Shown here: one piece after another, positions 46,196 to 57,548 of the stretch
Position numbering within the stretch: the first letter of the stretch is position 1
Layout of the letters: each line of letters opens with the position of its first letter
Source of the DNA: Ziziphus jujuba
Taxonomy: Eukaryota; Streptophyta; Magnoliopsida; Rosales; Rhamnaceae
Length of the DNA: 64,000 nucleotides
Direction: 5' to 3'
Assembly: GCF_031755915.1 (NCBI RefSeq)
Contig: NC_083384.1
Coordinates: 7,480,501-7,544,500, forward strand
The notes under the pieces: model-generated
The model's database searches: none
Told to the model about the DNA's origin: nothing
The model's input: only the letters and a program-made list of their open reading frames with translations
Position numbers and translations under genes: made by a program

Positions 46196-49050
46196 TGTCA
46201 GGACCCGCCCAGAATTCCTTCCCCGGAACCCTAGACAAGCCTTAATCCCAGGAAAATACCACCGAACCTTCCAACGGAAAATCCGGCAGCACCTCCCCTA
46301 AGGGTAGGACTTATCAAAAATTACCTGCACTGAAAACACACTTCTATAATCACCCCCTTATTCCTCCCGCAAAACTACAAATTGATTCTACAAATTTACA
46401 GCACTTCACAACAATAACAGCAGCCCAGTGCATAAATAAAACATAAGTGTCCAAATAGTATACAGAGCTTCATGAAGTACTAATCAACAGAAATACAACA
46501 AAGATGAAAGAAATAATACAACTGAAATGAATGAGTACAAAAGTACTTCTCGAAACACGATAGCGACGGAGAATTGGTTCGCCCCGGAAGAACGTCTACC
46601 ACCCCTTGCACCTAAGGGAACGGAACTTAAAAACGTGAGATGCTAATCATCTCAATGAGTGACCCTAGCTACTGAACACTTTTAATAATAATAATATAAC
46701 AAATAAGGGAATTGAATTAATACCAACAATTAATAAATAAATAATAATAACAGTTGAAAATAATAATTTTCCCTCAAAACTCTCACTAATCACTCCGTTG
46801 GAAATGTTCCATTTTTAAAACAATTTCACAAAACCCGATATTCGTACTTCCCGAAAACCAAGGGATCAAACCATTTGATAAACAATAAATAAATAAATAC
46901 CCCAATATATAATTAAAATGTAATAAATCATAATAGATAACTTTGAACACCTTTGGGGTTTGGAACTTTATCTGAAAATTTACACTTGACGCACCACACC
47001 ATATACCGGTGATGCCCTCTGATACCCAACGTCCTGAGCACCGACTGGCGGGGAGATTAAAGAGAGAAACTTGCAAACAGCACTTTGGCGTCCCGACAGT
47101 ATCGCTGCTGAAACCGTCATCCCGGCCAAGGAGGGGGGCGGCTGTGGCCAATATCAAACTTGCCTGCCCACGGTCCAATGGCAACTCACGGGAGACATAA
47201 TACTTGCACGCTAAACCACATATACATACACCAGAACACCAATACTGTATGAATACGTCTAAAATAATTATTAAATCAACCGTACTGTTTTCCAAAATTA
47301 CCGTGGGAAATATACCAAAATTTCACATTCACCATCCCACATATTTTCATTAACAAACCCGGTACGAAAACATCGATAACCAATAAAACAATAATTTTTC
47401 TCGTAATACGAGGTTCAACAACTAAAATACCGTGGGCATAATTATAAAATTAAACCACCATTTTAAACAAATATTTTCATAAAATATTTAAACCAATTAT
47501 GCCCAAAATAATATTTAAAACCACGCACAATTTATTACAGAAAATACCTTGCTCATGCATAATAATTTAAATTAAACCACAACAAAATAATAATTAAATC
47601 GTACCAGATGAGCATAATTCAAATACCAATTAAACACCAATTAAACATAATTAATTGCCCCAAAATATTTTTAAAGGTGGGTCACTCACCTTAAGCGCGT
47701 ATATCAGTTAAGATCCTCCGCAAGATCAACTCCACTATTCGTAAGCGCACCTAAAACATTCACAGTATACCAACCAAATATATTAATATTTTAATCGGAT
47801 AACTCCCAAATGGGTACCCGGGGAGCGAACACAAACGACAACTAAAAGTTACGAGTTATATACCGGTCTTACTTTCTGGTGATCGGACCCGAGGTGGCCG
47901 GAATCTTGCCGGAAAGCTTTCGAGATTCGACTCCTCAATTCTCTCAAACCATCACGAATTGGCGGAAAAGGATGCCGGATTTGGATTTAGGAGGTCAGAA
48001 TCAGTGGACAAGGACCGGCGGTGCAACTGAGTACTCGCCGGAACAGTGACTTCATGACGACGGCGTGTGCGGTGGCCGTTGGCTAAGATTTTTGGCGGTT
48101 TTGTAGATCGAGGGGAGAGGATTCCAACGGGACTGGCGGTGAGGCAAACGGAGGCCGGACGGCGGAGAAATCGGGGTTTGAAGATTTTCGGCCCCTCGCC
48201 GGAAAACGCTCCAATCCCAGCGCGTCGGAGGTCCTGTGGCCGTGCAATTTGGTGTGTAGGCCGAACTTGAGGAGGTGGTGAGGGGTGGCTGGCACGTGTA
48301 GCCTAAAAATGGCCGGAAACAGGGCAAACGGTGGTGGCCAGCGATGGAGGGAAAAATCGCCGCCGAGCTTCGCCGCCTCGATCTGGGTGCGTCCGGCGAC
48401 CAACAGCCGTGAGATTTTGGGGTTTGGTCGGAAATGGGAAGCCGCTTCTGTCTGGCCGACGCATGTAGCAAGAGTCGGCAGGAAAATTGGACGATTCCCG
48501 CGGCCGGTCGGTTTCTCTCTCTCTCTCTCTCCTCTCTCTCTTTCTCTCTCTTCCCCGGTGTTTTTGCCAAATAAAAGCCACCGTGGTGACACTGTTCATC
48601 CATATGGACCAATCAGGTGATGACACGTGGTGTTACTGTGCACTTAAGCCAGATATAATAAAATATTACGGTATCCGGTGAACTTCAAACATCCATAACT
48701 TTTTAACCAGATGTCCAATTTAAGCATGCTGCTAGTCTATGAACTCGTATTGATGAGTACTTTACAACCATACAAGAGTCAAAACAAAATTACACAACAA
48801 GAAAAAGTCAACTCCTGGCACCTTTTGGACAGTTTGCACCTCGACTTGTTTTGCCCATAACTTTCAAACCGTAGCTCCGTTTTCGACGTGCTACTAGTCT
48901 ACGAACTCAGGGCATCATGCACTTCGCCACGGTACCCTGGTCAACTAGAAATTCCAACTGGGACAAAAAGTCAACTTTTGACCCCCCGATCAACGGTCAA
49001 CCTCGGTCAACGTGCGCGAATTTCGGTGTGATTTGGGACGGGGTGTTACA
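46196..49050 (-). mobile_element. Nested solo LTR 2
   Basis: On the plus strand TGTCAGGACCCGCCC to GACGGGGTGTTACA, 2855 bp, flanked by GTTCG (46191-46195 and 49051-49055). Opposite orientation to the outer LTR and closest in sequence to the solo LTR at 3948-6800. Confidence 0.9.
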
Positions 49051-49449
49051 GTTCGGGTCAAGCCCGCCGTCTTTGTTCATTGCTGAAAGTCCAAGAAGCA
49101 TTTCCTTTCTTTTTTTCCTCTCCATCTTATATTGCTTCATCTGTCATTGTATTAATTTCATATTTATTTGTATAATGTTTTGTATATGGATTGGACAGAT
49201 ATTTGTTTAATTGCTTACTGATTTCCTATTATTATTTTGGAGTGCTGTAAATTTATGAAAACAAATTGTAGTAAGGTGGGAGGAATAAGGGGATGTTTCT
49301 AGAAGTGTTTTTCGTGCAGGAAAATTTTATGGTAAGTCCAACCCCTAGGGGAGATTCTGCCCGATTTTTCATTGGAGGGTCCAGTAGGATTTTCCTGGGA
49401 TCTGGGCTTGTCTAGGGTTTCGGTGAGGAATTTTAGACGGGTCCTGACA

Positions 49450-49533
49450 CGATGACATATTTGCCAATAATTGAAGACATGATCTGTCTTTATTATCCAA
49501 AAGATCTTCCAGTATTTCATCATTTTTAAGTAA
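49450..49533 (-). pseudogene. Ankyrin exon 2, right half
   Basis: After an ATTGTAG acceptor, 28 codons read LLKNDEILEDLLDNKDRSCL, then QLLANMSS, and the last bases are the CATCG duplication. Phase and motif continue at 40023 on the other side of the 9.4-kb insert. Confidence 0.7.
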
Positions 49534-50439
49534 CTACAATGCTGTCTCTGTTTTAGAAACCCATATATTAATTCAACATATACTACAATGCATACATATT
49601 AGTTACTAAACATTAATATACGTAGAATATATAATTTGGAAAGAAGCATCCCAAACCATAATAGTTATTTTGGGTAAGATCCTTTTTTTTTTTTTAAATC
49701 AAAACAAAAATTCTCAAACAAAAAAGAAAGTACATAATAGTTAGAGGAAGGAAATTAAAGCTTTTTGTTTATCTAGACTTTGACAGAAAAAGTAGAAAAG
49801 GGGATAGAGAGACCTAATTAAGCTTTGGAGTTTTGAAGGCCTAGCAATTCTGAAAATCATTGCATATGCATATCTTCCACTATGTGTAAGTAGGAAAAGT
49901 GATATTAGTGGAAAGGAGTGGAATTGGCATCCAAACGTTCCCATGCCTGAAGTAGAACCCATCGATGATGGAAATATATAGTTATGCCACACAACTACAT
50001 ATACTATTAGCCATATCAAGTAAATATATAGTTATGCAACTCATAGGAAATAACTAGAGTTTGGTTCAATGGTGGCCCCTTCACACCCACATGAGATCCT
50101 GGCTTCGAGTCAAGAAATTCTAGGACCATATCTAGCACACACCATGGGGTTCAAAACATGGCTCTAAAAAACTAACAAGAGAAAAGGCAAATAAAAAAAC
50201 TCAAATTAAGAAGATCATGTAGTTAATGCATATAGTTTAGAAGATTGAAATTAAAAGAAGCACTTCGATCTTAACATGCAGCGTACTATGATCATTGTGG
50301 CAGAGTATTAAAAAAATTTGTGATACCTCCTATTTACTTTTGGACCAACACACAAGGAAAAAAAAAAAAAAAGAAAAAAATACTTTTTTTGGGTTTGAGA
50401 TTAAAAGCTAATTTGAAAGAGAGAGAGAGAGATTGATCG
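49534..50439 (-). other. Probable intron of the ankyrin gene
   Basis: AT-rich sequence between the two ankyrin exons; no element recognised. The 92-codon minus frame at 49741-50019 has no family features. Confidence 0.4.
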
Positions 50440-50946
50440 AAGTGTTGGCCATTGATGGCACTTTGAAGAATGGAGGTATTATCATTTCTGATGCGCTGAA
50501 AATGCAAATCCAAGCTGCGGCTTCGGACTTCAGAAGCCAAATACTTGGCCACTTCTGTCATACCAAATGCAGCAGCTCTATACATTGGAGTTTCTCCTAC
50601 AGCATTTCTAGCCTCAAGCTGCTTCCACATTTCCAATAGCACCAGCCTCATGAAGAGGTGTGCATTTCTTGTCATCGGCTTTCTCAATTGGCGGGTTTGG
50701 CACCACCTGAATCAGTTCCTCAATCGGGCTCTTAGTTCTACTATAAAAAGCTATATTAAATGGGGTGTCATTAGTGACTGTGAGAGGATAAAACAATGCT
50801 TCTCTGTTTTTTTCGTAGAATCTCTTCGTTCTTTCCCAATCTCCTTCTAAGGCTCCTAGATATGGCTCTGGAACTAGTTCTGGAGCCCTTCCCATCTCTA
50901 ATCTCTCCGCCTCTAGATCCTTCACCATAGCTTGCTCTGACATCAT
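50440..50946 (-). pseudogene. Ankyrin-repeat exon 1
   Basis: It opens at ATG 50944-50946 (MMSEQAMVKDLEAERLEMGR). After a leader with LGALEGDWERTKRFYEKNRE it carries ankyrin units: ALFYPLTVTNDTPFNIAFYS, DDKKCTPLHEAGAIGNVEAA, then, after a one-base frame change near 50625, LEARNAVGETPMYRAAAFGM and NDNTSILQSAINGQHFD. The TPLHEA and TPMYRAA motifs are diagnostic. The order resembles ACD6/ITN1-like plant ankyrin proteins, which also have C-terminal membrane helices; none is seen here. The frameshift makes this copy doubtful. Confidence 0.7.
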
Positions 50947-51094
50947 CCTTGTAGTTGAGAATATGGTTTTGACACGAAGCATTATAGAGATATCCAGTAA
51001 AACCATCGTGGGTTTCCTCACCTCTAAAAGCCAGAAACACCTCATTCTTTTCTTGAGAAGAAGAAGAAGGAGAAGAAGAAGAAGAAGCATTCAT
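50944..51094 (-). pseudogene. TIR-domain start fused to the ankyrin gene
   Basis: After TTTGCAGGTTATAAAC the ATG at 51092-51094 opens MNASSSSSPSSSSQEKNEVF, then LAFRGEETHDGFTGYLYNAS and ILNYKDD, the first about 50 residues of a TNL TIR domain. It is clearly related to the TIR at 23282-23740, including the upstream intron end. Similarity stops at GGATGATG, exactly where the ankyrin ATG begins. The TIR frame runs on out of phase with the ankyrin frame to 50771. It is either a truncated TIR or a promoter/leader captured by the ankyrin gene. Confidence 0.7.
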
Positions 51095-51189
51095 GTTTAT
51101 AACCTGCAAATCCACAAGCAAATTAGTAACAAATTGAATGGAAGCTTGGTCTTGGGGCTAACTAGTAACTACATTTGCCTCTGTTCCCC

Positions 51190-51360
51190 ATGACTCTGCC
51201 ATCCCCAATGAAGTTGCTGCAGCTAGATTCTCCGATGCCGTTTCGATCTCTCCGGTTGTTTCTCCGACAGGTCGTCTACTCACAACCCCAAAACCGTCTT
51301 CCTGATTAGTCGCCCAAAACGCCGTGTTTCTCATTCTGTATTATGGAGGAGAACAGGGGA
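51190..51360 (-). repeat. Upstream duplication, unit 1
   Basis: It shares GTTGCTGCAG, AGATGCCGTT-like, CGACAGGTCG and CCCAAAACG blocks, in order, with 51665-51820. It lies just upstream of the TIR start and so may be leader or promoter sequence. Confidence 0.55.
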
Positions 51361-51654
51361 AGGAGGACTTGGAGGCCGCGTGTACTTGATTAGTCGACAC
51401 GTAGTGACCAAGACTTTATTAGTCAATAGCCTATCACGGCACTTTGACTGTTACGTCAGAATTTCCCCAAAAAAATTAATTTATTAATTTATTTGGAATT
51501 ACTTGTAAAATGCTCTATCATTTTTTATGTTATGTTTTTCTACTCACATAATTGTGAGTGCTATTAACTGTTTTTATGTTTTAATAAAACTTTATTCAAA
51601 AAATAAGAAAATAAAATAAATAATGCAAATTTAACACAAACTTGGTACGTGCAT

Positions 51655-51830
51655 CTGCTTCACACACCTTGCTTCTCCAACGACGTTGCTGCAGTTGGGT
51701 TTCAGATGCCGTTGCGCACTCTTCTGCTGTTTCTACGACAGGTCGCCGACACAACTCACCAACACCCTATTTCTGGGATGCCCAAAACGATGTGTTTACT
51801 GTTTGGAAGAGAACAAGAGACCTATAAAGG
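51655..51830 (-). repeat. Upstream duplication, unit 2
   Basis: Diverged direct repeat of 51190-51360, offset by about 470 bp. Open frames here are not conserved between the units. Confidence 0.55.
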
Positions 51831-51834
51831 AGTT

Positions 51835-53069
51835 TGTTAACCGCCTTAAGTTTATTTTTATTTCTAGCTAACATGGTCTGGTTATCATGAAAAGTCAAGC
51901 CGCGTAAACTTTATTTTTATTTTTATTCTTAATTTTTGATCAACATATACTAGTAATAATTATAAGTCAACATATACATGTCATAATGAAATGACATTCT
52001 TTTTTGAAATAAATGCAAAAGACTCTTTTAGCCCAGTCAATGCACTATGAATTTGATGTTCATATCAGAATTGCAAAGAAACAAAAAGAGAACTTAATTG
52101 CATGTTAATCAAAAAAATAAATTATTTGCTTTTGTATTTATTTGAGTGTTCTTTAATTTGCTTGGTTAGTATTTGTTAATACTTGTTTAACCTCTCTCAA
52201 TTAATTAAGAGAAAAAAATTAAATACATGAAACCAAATTAATAACAATTTTAAATGGTTTTTAATTTGTTATTTAACATTTTTTTTTTCTGCAGGTTTCA
52301 TAACTATTTGATATTCATAACAAACTTTAACCATGATTAACTAACACATATTTATATTAGACTAATATTTGAAGTGAACAAATCACCAAAAAAAAAAAAA
52401 AACACAACAAATTACCAAATTATACATGAATTATAAGGTAAAATTCATAACAACAAGTTACCATGCTATACATAGATTATAAGGCAAAATTCATCATTCT
52501 CTAATTTTATTTATTTATATTTAAGAGCTGGCCATGGGATCAAAATTAAAATTGAAATTGCTCGTAAGTCTAAGTCAATGCGGCTTGTACTTTATAAGAA
52601 ATTACAGTTACAGATGCAGAGCTCAGGTATATACAAATTGGTGAAAATATCTTATCTTTTAAAAGTTGCTCTGTGATTTTCAATTTAACTGCAAATTATC
52701 CTTGGAGCTAGGTTTTTCACATTATATAGGTGTTGGTGGAATATGAGGTAAAAGACAAGAAAATATACAATTTTTTTATTTGCATTGTCAAATTAATGAA
52801 AATGAAAGGACAAAAAAGAGAAGAAAAGGATTAAAATATGTGTATTTTAATGAGTATTGCTTTCCATTCAAATTTGATAGAGAAAATGAAAAAAGTTTAA
52901 TAAAGCTTTTTAATATTCTAAAATCAACCTTTTTTGTTAATAAATAATTGATTGAGATATTTTCTATGTGGGATGTTTTTGTAAAAAACATCAATTGCAT
53001 TAATTATTTTTTCTTTTTCCCTTTTTTTCATCCAACAGCAATTATTATCAATATTTTTTTCTTTTATTA
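51835..53069. other. AT-rich intergenic sequence
   Basis: No gene or element recognised in about 1.2 kb. A 70-codon minus frame at 52788-53000 has no distinguishing features. Confidence 0.4.
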
Positions 53070-53669
53070 TGTGAAGTCCCACATCGGTTGGAAAAGGAAA
53101 CGAAACATTTCATATAAGTGGATGTAGATAGTTTTCTTTAAAACCTTGAGGGCTAAGTTGTAAGAGGATTCCCCAGGTCCAAAGAGGACAAAATCGTATG
53201 TGGGTAGTCTGGGCTGTCACAGATGGTATCAGAGCCAGACCCGAATCGGACACACCGATTGGAAAGGGGAACGAAATACTCTATATAGGAAAGAGGAACG
53301 AAACACTCCATATAAGTGGGTGTGGATAACTTTCCTTTGTGAGGCTTTTTAAAACCTTGAGGGCAGAACTTTCCCTTGTGAGGCCTTTTAAAACCTTGAG
53401 GGCTGGGTTGTAAGAGGATTTTTCAGTCCCAAAAAGGACAATATAGCATACGGACAGTCTGGACTGGGTTGTAAGAGGTGGATACCTTCGGTTGTAAATG
53501 GGAATGAAACACTCTATATAAGTGGGTGTGGATAACTTTCCTTTACGAGGCCTTTTAAAACCTTGAGGGCTGGGTTGTAAGAGGATTCCACAGGTCCAAA
53601 AAGGACAATATCGCATACGGATGGTCTGGACTGTTACAATATCGCATGCGGGTGGTCTGGGCTGTCACA
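53070..53669 (+). mobile_element. TRIM-type element with amplified LTR segments
   Basis: LTR 53070-53219 runs TGTGAAGTCCCACATCGG to GGGCTGTCACA. GATGGTATCAGAGCC (iMet PBS) follows at once. Then come at least three partial LTR copies in direct tandem, each with CTCTATATA(A/G)-like, TTTTAAAACCTTGAGGGC and TTGTAAGAGGATT blocks, ending GGGCTGTCACA at 53669. It belongs to the same family as 8636-8934. Flanking 5-mers do not match, so the borders may be rearranged. Confidence 0.7.
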
Positions 53670-53944
53670 CATTTCCTTTATATTTACTTAATCATCCAAA
53701 CAATAATTGTTAATAAATATTTTTTTAGCTTTTCTTTCTTTTATTTTCCTTATTAAGCTTATCCTCTTTTTTAATGTCTTCCCTCCCTTCAATCGAATCA
53801 TAGTGTTGATATATGTTTCTTGTTTCCCATGTACATTTATTTATTTAAATAGGATTGCATTAAGCCAAAAAGAGCCTTCAGATGGAGGAATTCAAATCAC
53901 ATACTCATCGCATAGCCTTTGTACTGGCTATATTTAAAAATAAG

Positions 53945-54410
53945 TCATTTAAAAGAGTCTTCAAGTTCGAAACATCCACCACCGAGTGTCTGTTTGTCGA
54001 TAAGGCATTCTAATGGATCGCCCAGCTGGCTCGAAGCTTCAAACCTATGAAGGATTTGAAGAGCGTCATGCCGTGTGCTACATCCACTCAGGTGAATAGA
54101 CCACAAGAGATTTTTCCAATTCTTTTTCTCTTGCACGCCACCCCCAAAGCCGGTCAATCTCTTTATTTTCAGATTCATGAGAATAGTCTGCACGAACATA
54201 GATGAGAATTATTACCAAAAAAAACAAAGAATATATATGCGAATTAATAAGCCAGGAAAATGATTCTACCAATGATGTCACCATCCACCATAGCCACATC
54301 CGATTGGCAATCTTTATAGGCAGCACCAAAATTGATTTTCCACCAGCTGGTTGGAGGGGCAGGACCGTATTATAGCTTTGGTGAAAAACAACAGGAGCCA
54401 TCAATTCGTT
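53945..54410 (-). pseudogene. Possible RNase H-like remnant of a non-LTR element
   Basis: In one minus frame near 54360-54250 the sequence reads PTSWWKINFGAAYKDCQSDV, then GDIIGRIIFLA. It resembles the PP-WxKxNxDAAxK...GRxxxA pattern of the RNase H domain at the end of plant LINE polyproteins. The first catalytic Asp position reads G. Downstream frames are not recognised. Weak, single-motif evidence. Confidence 0.35.
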
Positions 54411-54439
54411 TGTTCTGTGTTTCTATGCAAAGTAGAAAT

Positions 54440-54850
54440 TTTGCATTTCCGTACCCTTTTGAGTGAAATAGGAGCCATCAATGTATTTGGTCTGCTGAAG
54501 TTTTTTTCTCTGCATTTCACATAATCTGTTTCGATTGCCCACAGCGAGCATAACAAAATCATAACAATGTACTCATAAAGCTTTTACAGCCAGAAAGAGA
54601 GCAGCTTGATAAGAGCATGACTAACAAGGTTGCTCTTATTAATTCATGAAATTCAAAACTAATTCTTTGTTGGGTTCCAAGCATATTATTCTTCTTCTGG
54701 AAATCATTATATAAATAAGTAATAGTTAGTGACAGTTCAATACTGTTTGTTAATTTAAAACTACCATTCCACAATCTTAGAAAGCAGACTTTTCAAATTC
54801 TAGAGAGTGGAATATATGACTTTCTAAGACAGAGTGCATTTAGTATAACT
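54440..54850 (-). repeat. TNL 3'-flank segment, copy B
   Basis: It matches 8975-9470 and 55930-56400: GGAGCCATCAATGTATTTGG, TCTGCTGAAG, TTCACATAATCTG, GTTGGGTTCCAAGC. No TNL exon is recognisable next to it. Confidence 0.6.
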
Positions 54851-55139
54851 AATTCAGAGAAGAAAAAAGGAGCAGTAGTTTATATATAGCTTTTCGATTT
54901 TTACAAGCCGAAGATTTTATCTTTTAAGATAATCTGATTGCTACACCAGAAAAACACATCAGCTATTAAATTTCCTATAACTTTGTCTACTATAAAACTC
55001 CTAGCATCTCAAAAGTTCAATCCATTTAATAAATGTCCAACTATCAACCACAACTTAATGCAAATTAAAAAGTACTGTCAATTTGTTACTTTGCATGGAC
55101 AAAGGCTTGGTCTATGGATTATTCTCAAAATTTGCTAAT

Positions 55140-55490
55140 TTAATTTGCTGCTAGTAGTAAAAGGATAGCGTATAGAATGGAGAGTAATGGTCCTCTTGAG
55201 AAGTATGACAGTTGGCTGAAAGTAACAGCAAAAAAGCACCAGATAAGACCCTTTGGTTTATGTATGTGGTCTAAGGCTCCAAAAAATATGTTTAGAAAAA
55301 TTTGGAAAAAGATGGATTTTGGGGCCTCACCAGTGACCAAGCGTGGTGGTTCGGGCATTGACTCCTGCTTGTCCTTTTGTGTTGACGATGGAATTCAATG
55401 CTTCCGATATTTCTTTAACAATAATTTGTCTTTCTTATGTATATATGCACCTCTTTGTCCTATTTCTGTATGTACTATTGGCCAATGAAG
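55140..55490 (+). other. Open frame of uncertain nature
   Basis: 103 codons at 55177-55488 (MESNGPLEKYDSWLKVTAKK...). The phrase around YDSWLKV faintly recalls the zinc-knuckle region of plant LINE ORF1, but no cysteine pattern follows. I do not claim a gene. Confidence 0.2.
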
Positions 55491-55929
55491 TATATGTACT
55501 ATGAATTTAATCATATAATATGTTTTTCTTCTTTTTTATTTCAACAAAATTCAAAAAATAAAAAAAAAATCATATTTATATATAACATTTAAATATAATA
55601 TAAATATACGACCAAGAAATCATCAATATTTAGATCACATATGTAACTTTTCAGTAGAAAGATTTTAAAAACCTGAAACAAATTGTTTTCTCGGCCAATT
55701 AAAAATGTATATTTTTTTAATTATTATTTTTTTTTTAATATAATGCATGCATACCTGATATGCCTCGTAATAAAGTTGTAAAAATGTAATAGCAAAAAAA
55801 ATAATAATAATAAAAAACATAAATGAAAGACTTTTAAAGCAACAACACGTTCAAGTATATAAAAGAAAAATGCAACAACAGCGTAAGCATAACCCCAGCT
55901 AAAACTATAACAAAAATATATATGGCCAA

Positions 55930-56400
55930 TCTCATTACTTAATTCGATGGCATAAGAAATCATTAAGTAGCAATATTTGTTCACCCAACTCCATCATTAA
56001 GATAGCCAAACAAAAAAAATTAATGACACCAAAAGCAGCACAATTTTCGACATTATTGTATTGGTACAGTTGCATATTTACTGAAATTTTGCATTTCTAA
56101 ATCCTTGCGAATCCTGAAGTAGAGCCATCAATGTGTTTGGCCTAGTGAAGTTTTCCTCTGCATTTCACACAACCTATTGGATCACAGCAAGCAAAACAAA
56201 ATCATAATAATGTAGTGGTAAAGATTTACCAACAGAAACAGAGAAATAAACTAGATCAATAAATGCACTAATCAGCATGCTCTTATTTATTGATGAAATT
56301 CAAAACTACTTCTCTATTGGATTCCAATCATATTATTCTTCTTCTAAAAACATTATATAAATAGAGATTAGTCAATGGCAGTTCAATAGTGGTTGTTAAT
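55930..56400 (-). repeat. TNL 3'-flank segment, copy C
   Basis: The third copy: TTTGTTCACCCAACTCCAT, then GAGCCATCAATGTGTTTGG, CATTTCACACAACC, ATTGGATTCCAATC. It precedes the copia element; no coding exon nearby. Confidence 0.6.
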
Positions 56401-56563
56401 CTTTGCTGCTCATAGGAAAAGGAGAGAGGTCCAAATATATTCACAAAACAAAACTACATTAGAAACTGTCAAGTAATATAACGAAAACTATGTAGAATTG
56501 TGGAGTCAGAGCAATGACACTATATCTGTAACCTTGATCACCATTATTCTTTCTAGCAGCCTC

Positions 56564-56782
56564 TGAAATAAAACAGAGGAGCAAAGCTCTGTTATCATGC
56601 AACGAAAACAGATGAGAAACTACGTGAACAGTACCATTTCATTAATAAGTGTAAAGGTATATATACACATGTGAAGAGCAACGTAACTGATATAAACTCT
56701 AACACTCTTAGGCTAAGTATACAGCTGTACAATATCTACTAGCTTAGATAAACAATAATAACATAAGATAATAATCCTAATA
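56564..56782 (-). repeat. 3' LTR of the copia element
   Basis: In element sense it starts TATTAGGATTATTATC (the 5' copy has TGTTAGG) and ends TTATTTCA. Confidence 0.85.
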
Positions 56783-56798
56783 GCCCCCCTCAAGCTCA
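56783..56798 (-). promoter_or_regulatory. Polypurine tract of the copia element
   Basis: In element sense GAGCTTGAGGGGGGC, directly before the 3' LTR. Confidence 0.75.
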
Positions 56799-57548
56799 AG
56801 GTAATGCAATTAAATTGAGCTTGGACCGAAAGTAGTGAAATCGAGCACTGGATAAGACTTTAGTCATGATGTCTGCAATCTGCTCATTGGAAGGAACATA
56901 CCGAATGACAAGCTTGTTTTGAACCACTCTATCTCTAATCAAATGGACATCAATCTTTATATGTTTAGTTCTAGCATGAAATACAGGATTTGACGCAAGA
57001 GCACCTGCACCTATATTATCACACCACAAAACAAGCACCTGAGGAAGTTGTACGCTTAATTCTTGCAGTAAATGTTGTATCCAAGTAAGTTCTGCAGCAC
57101 CATTAGCAAGAGCACGGTATTCAGACTCAGTGCTTGACCGGGCAACAACCTGTTGCTTTTTTGAAGACCAAGACACCAGATTGTCACCAAGAAACACACA
57201 ATAACCCCCCGTAGACCGACGATCATCAATATTTGAAGCCCAATCAGCATCAGTATAAGCAAACAAGGATTGATGAGAGGAGGGTCTAATATGAAGTTTA
57301 AGAGAGGCAGTAGCTTTTAAATATCGTAGAATCCTCTTGCAAGCGGCCCAATGGACATCTGTAGGACACTGCAAAAATTGAATTAATTTATTCACAATAA
57401 AAGATAATTCAGGTCGAGTGAAGGTCAAGTACTGCAAAGCTCCAATAGTGCTTCGAAACTGAAAAACATCTTTGAGGGGGGAGCCAACGTGCTTGGCTAA
57501 TTGAACACTAGAGCTTGTTGGTGTGGAACTTGTCTTGGAAACAGCCAT
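56796..57548 (-). pseudogene. RNase H of the copia element
   Basis: 250 codons. After a PL-KDVFQFRSTIGALQYL block (end of RT) come YTDADWASNIDDRRSTGGYC, SSKKQQVVARSSTESEYRAL, VLWCDNIGAGALASNPVFHA and TKHIKIDVHLIRD. The D-E-D residues are visible. It ends in SKLNLIALP just before the purine tract, as usual in copia. Separated from the RT core by frame breaks. Confidence 0.85.

Larger units (their letters stand above)
40029..49449 (+). mobile_element. Outer solo LTR (Tekay type) holding two nested solo LTRs
   Basis: It starts TGTAACACTTGG and ends GGGTCCTGACA, flanked by CGATG (40024-40028 and 49450-49454). Subtracting the two inserts and one duplication copy each leaves about 3600 bp, longer than its relatives (about 2.9 kb), mostly through an AT-rich expansion at 45240-45960. 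It carries the family's conserved island at about 45020-45240. No coding interior remains. It interrupts an ankyrin exon. Confidence 0.85.

Noticed and set aside
48052..48626. Overlapping minus frames of 107-186 codons
   Set aside because: They lie in the LTR at 46196-49050, the counterpart of the previous case. Several frames are open at once, which reflects base composition.
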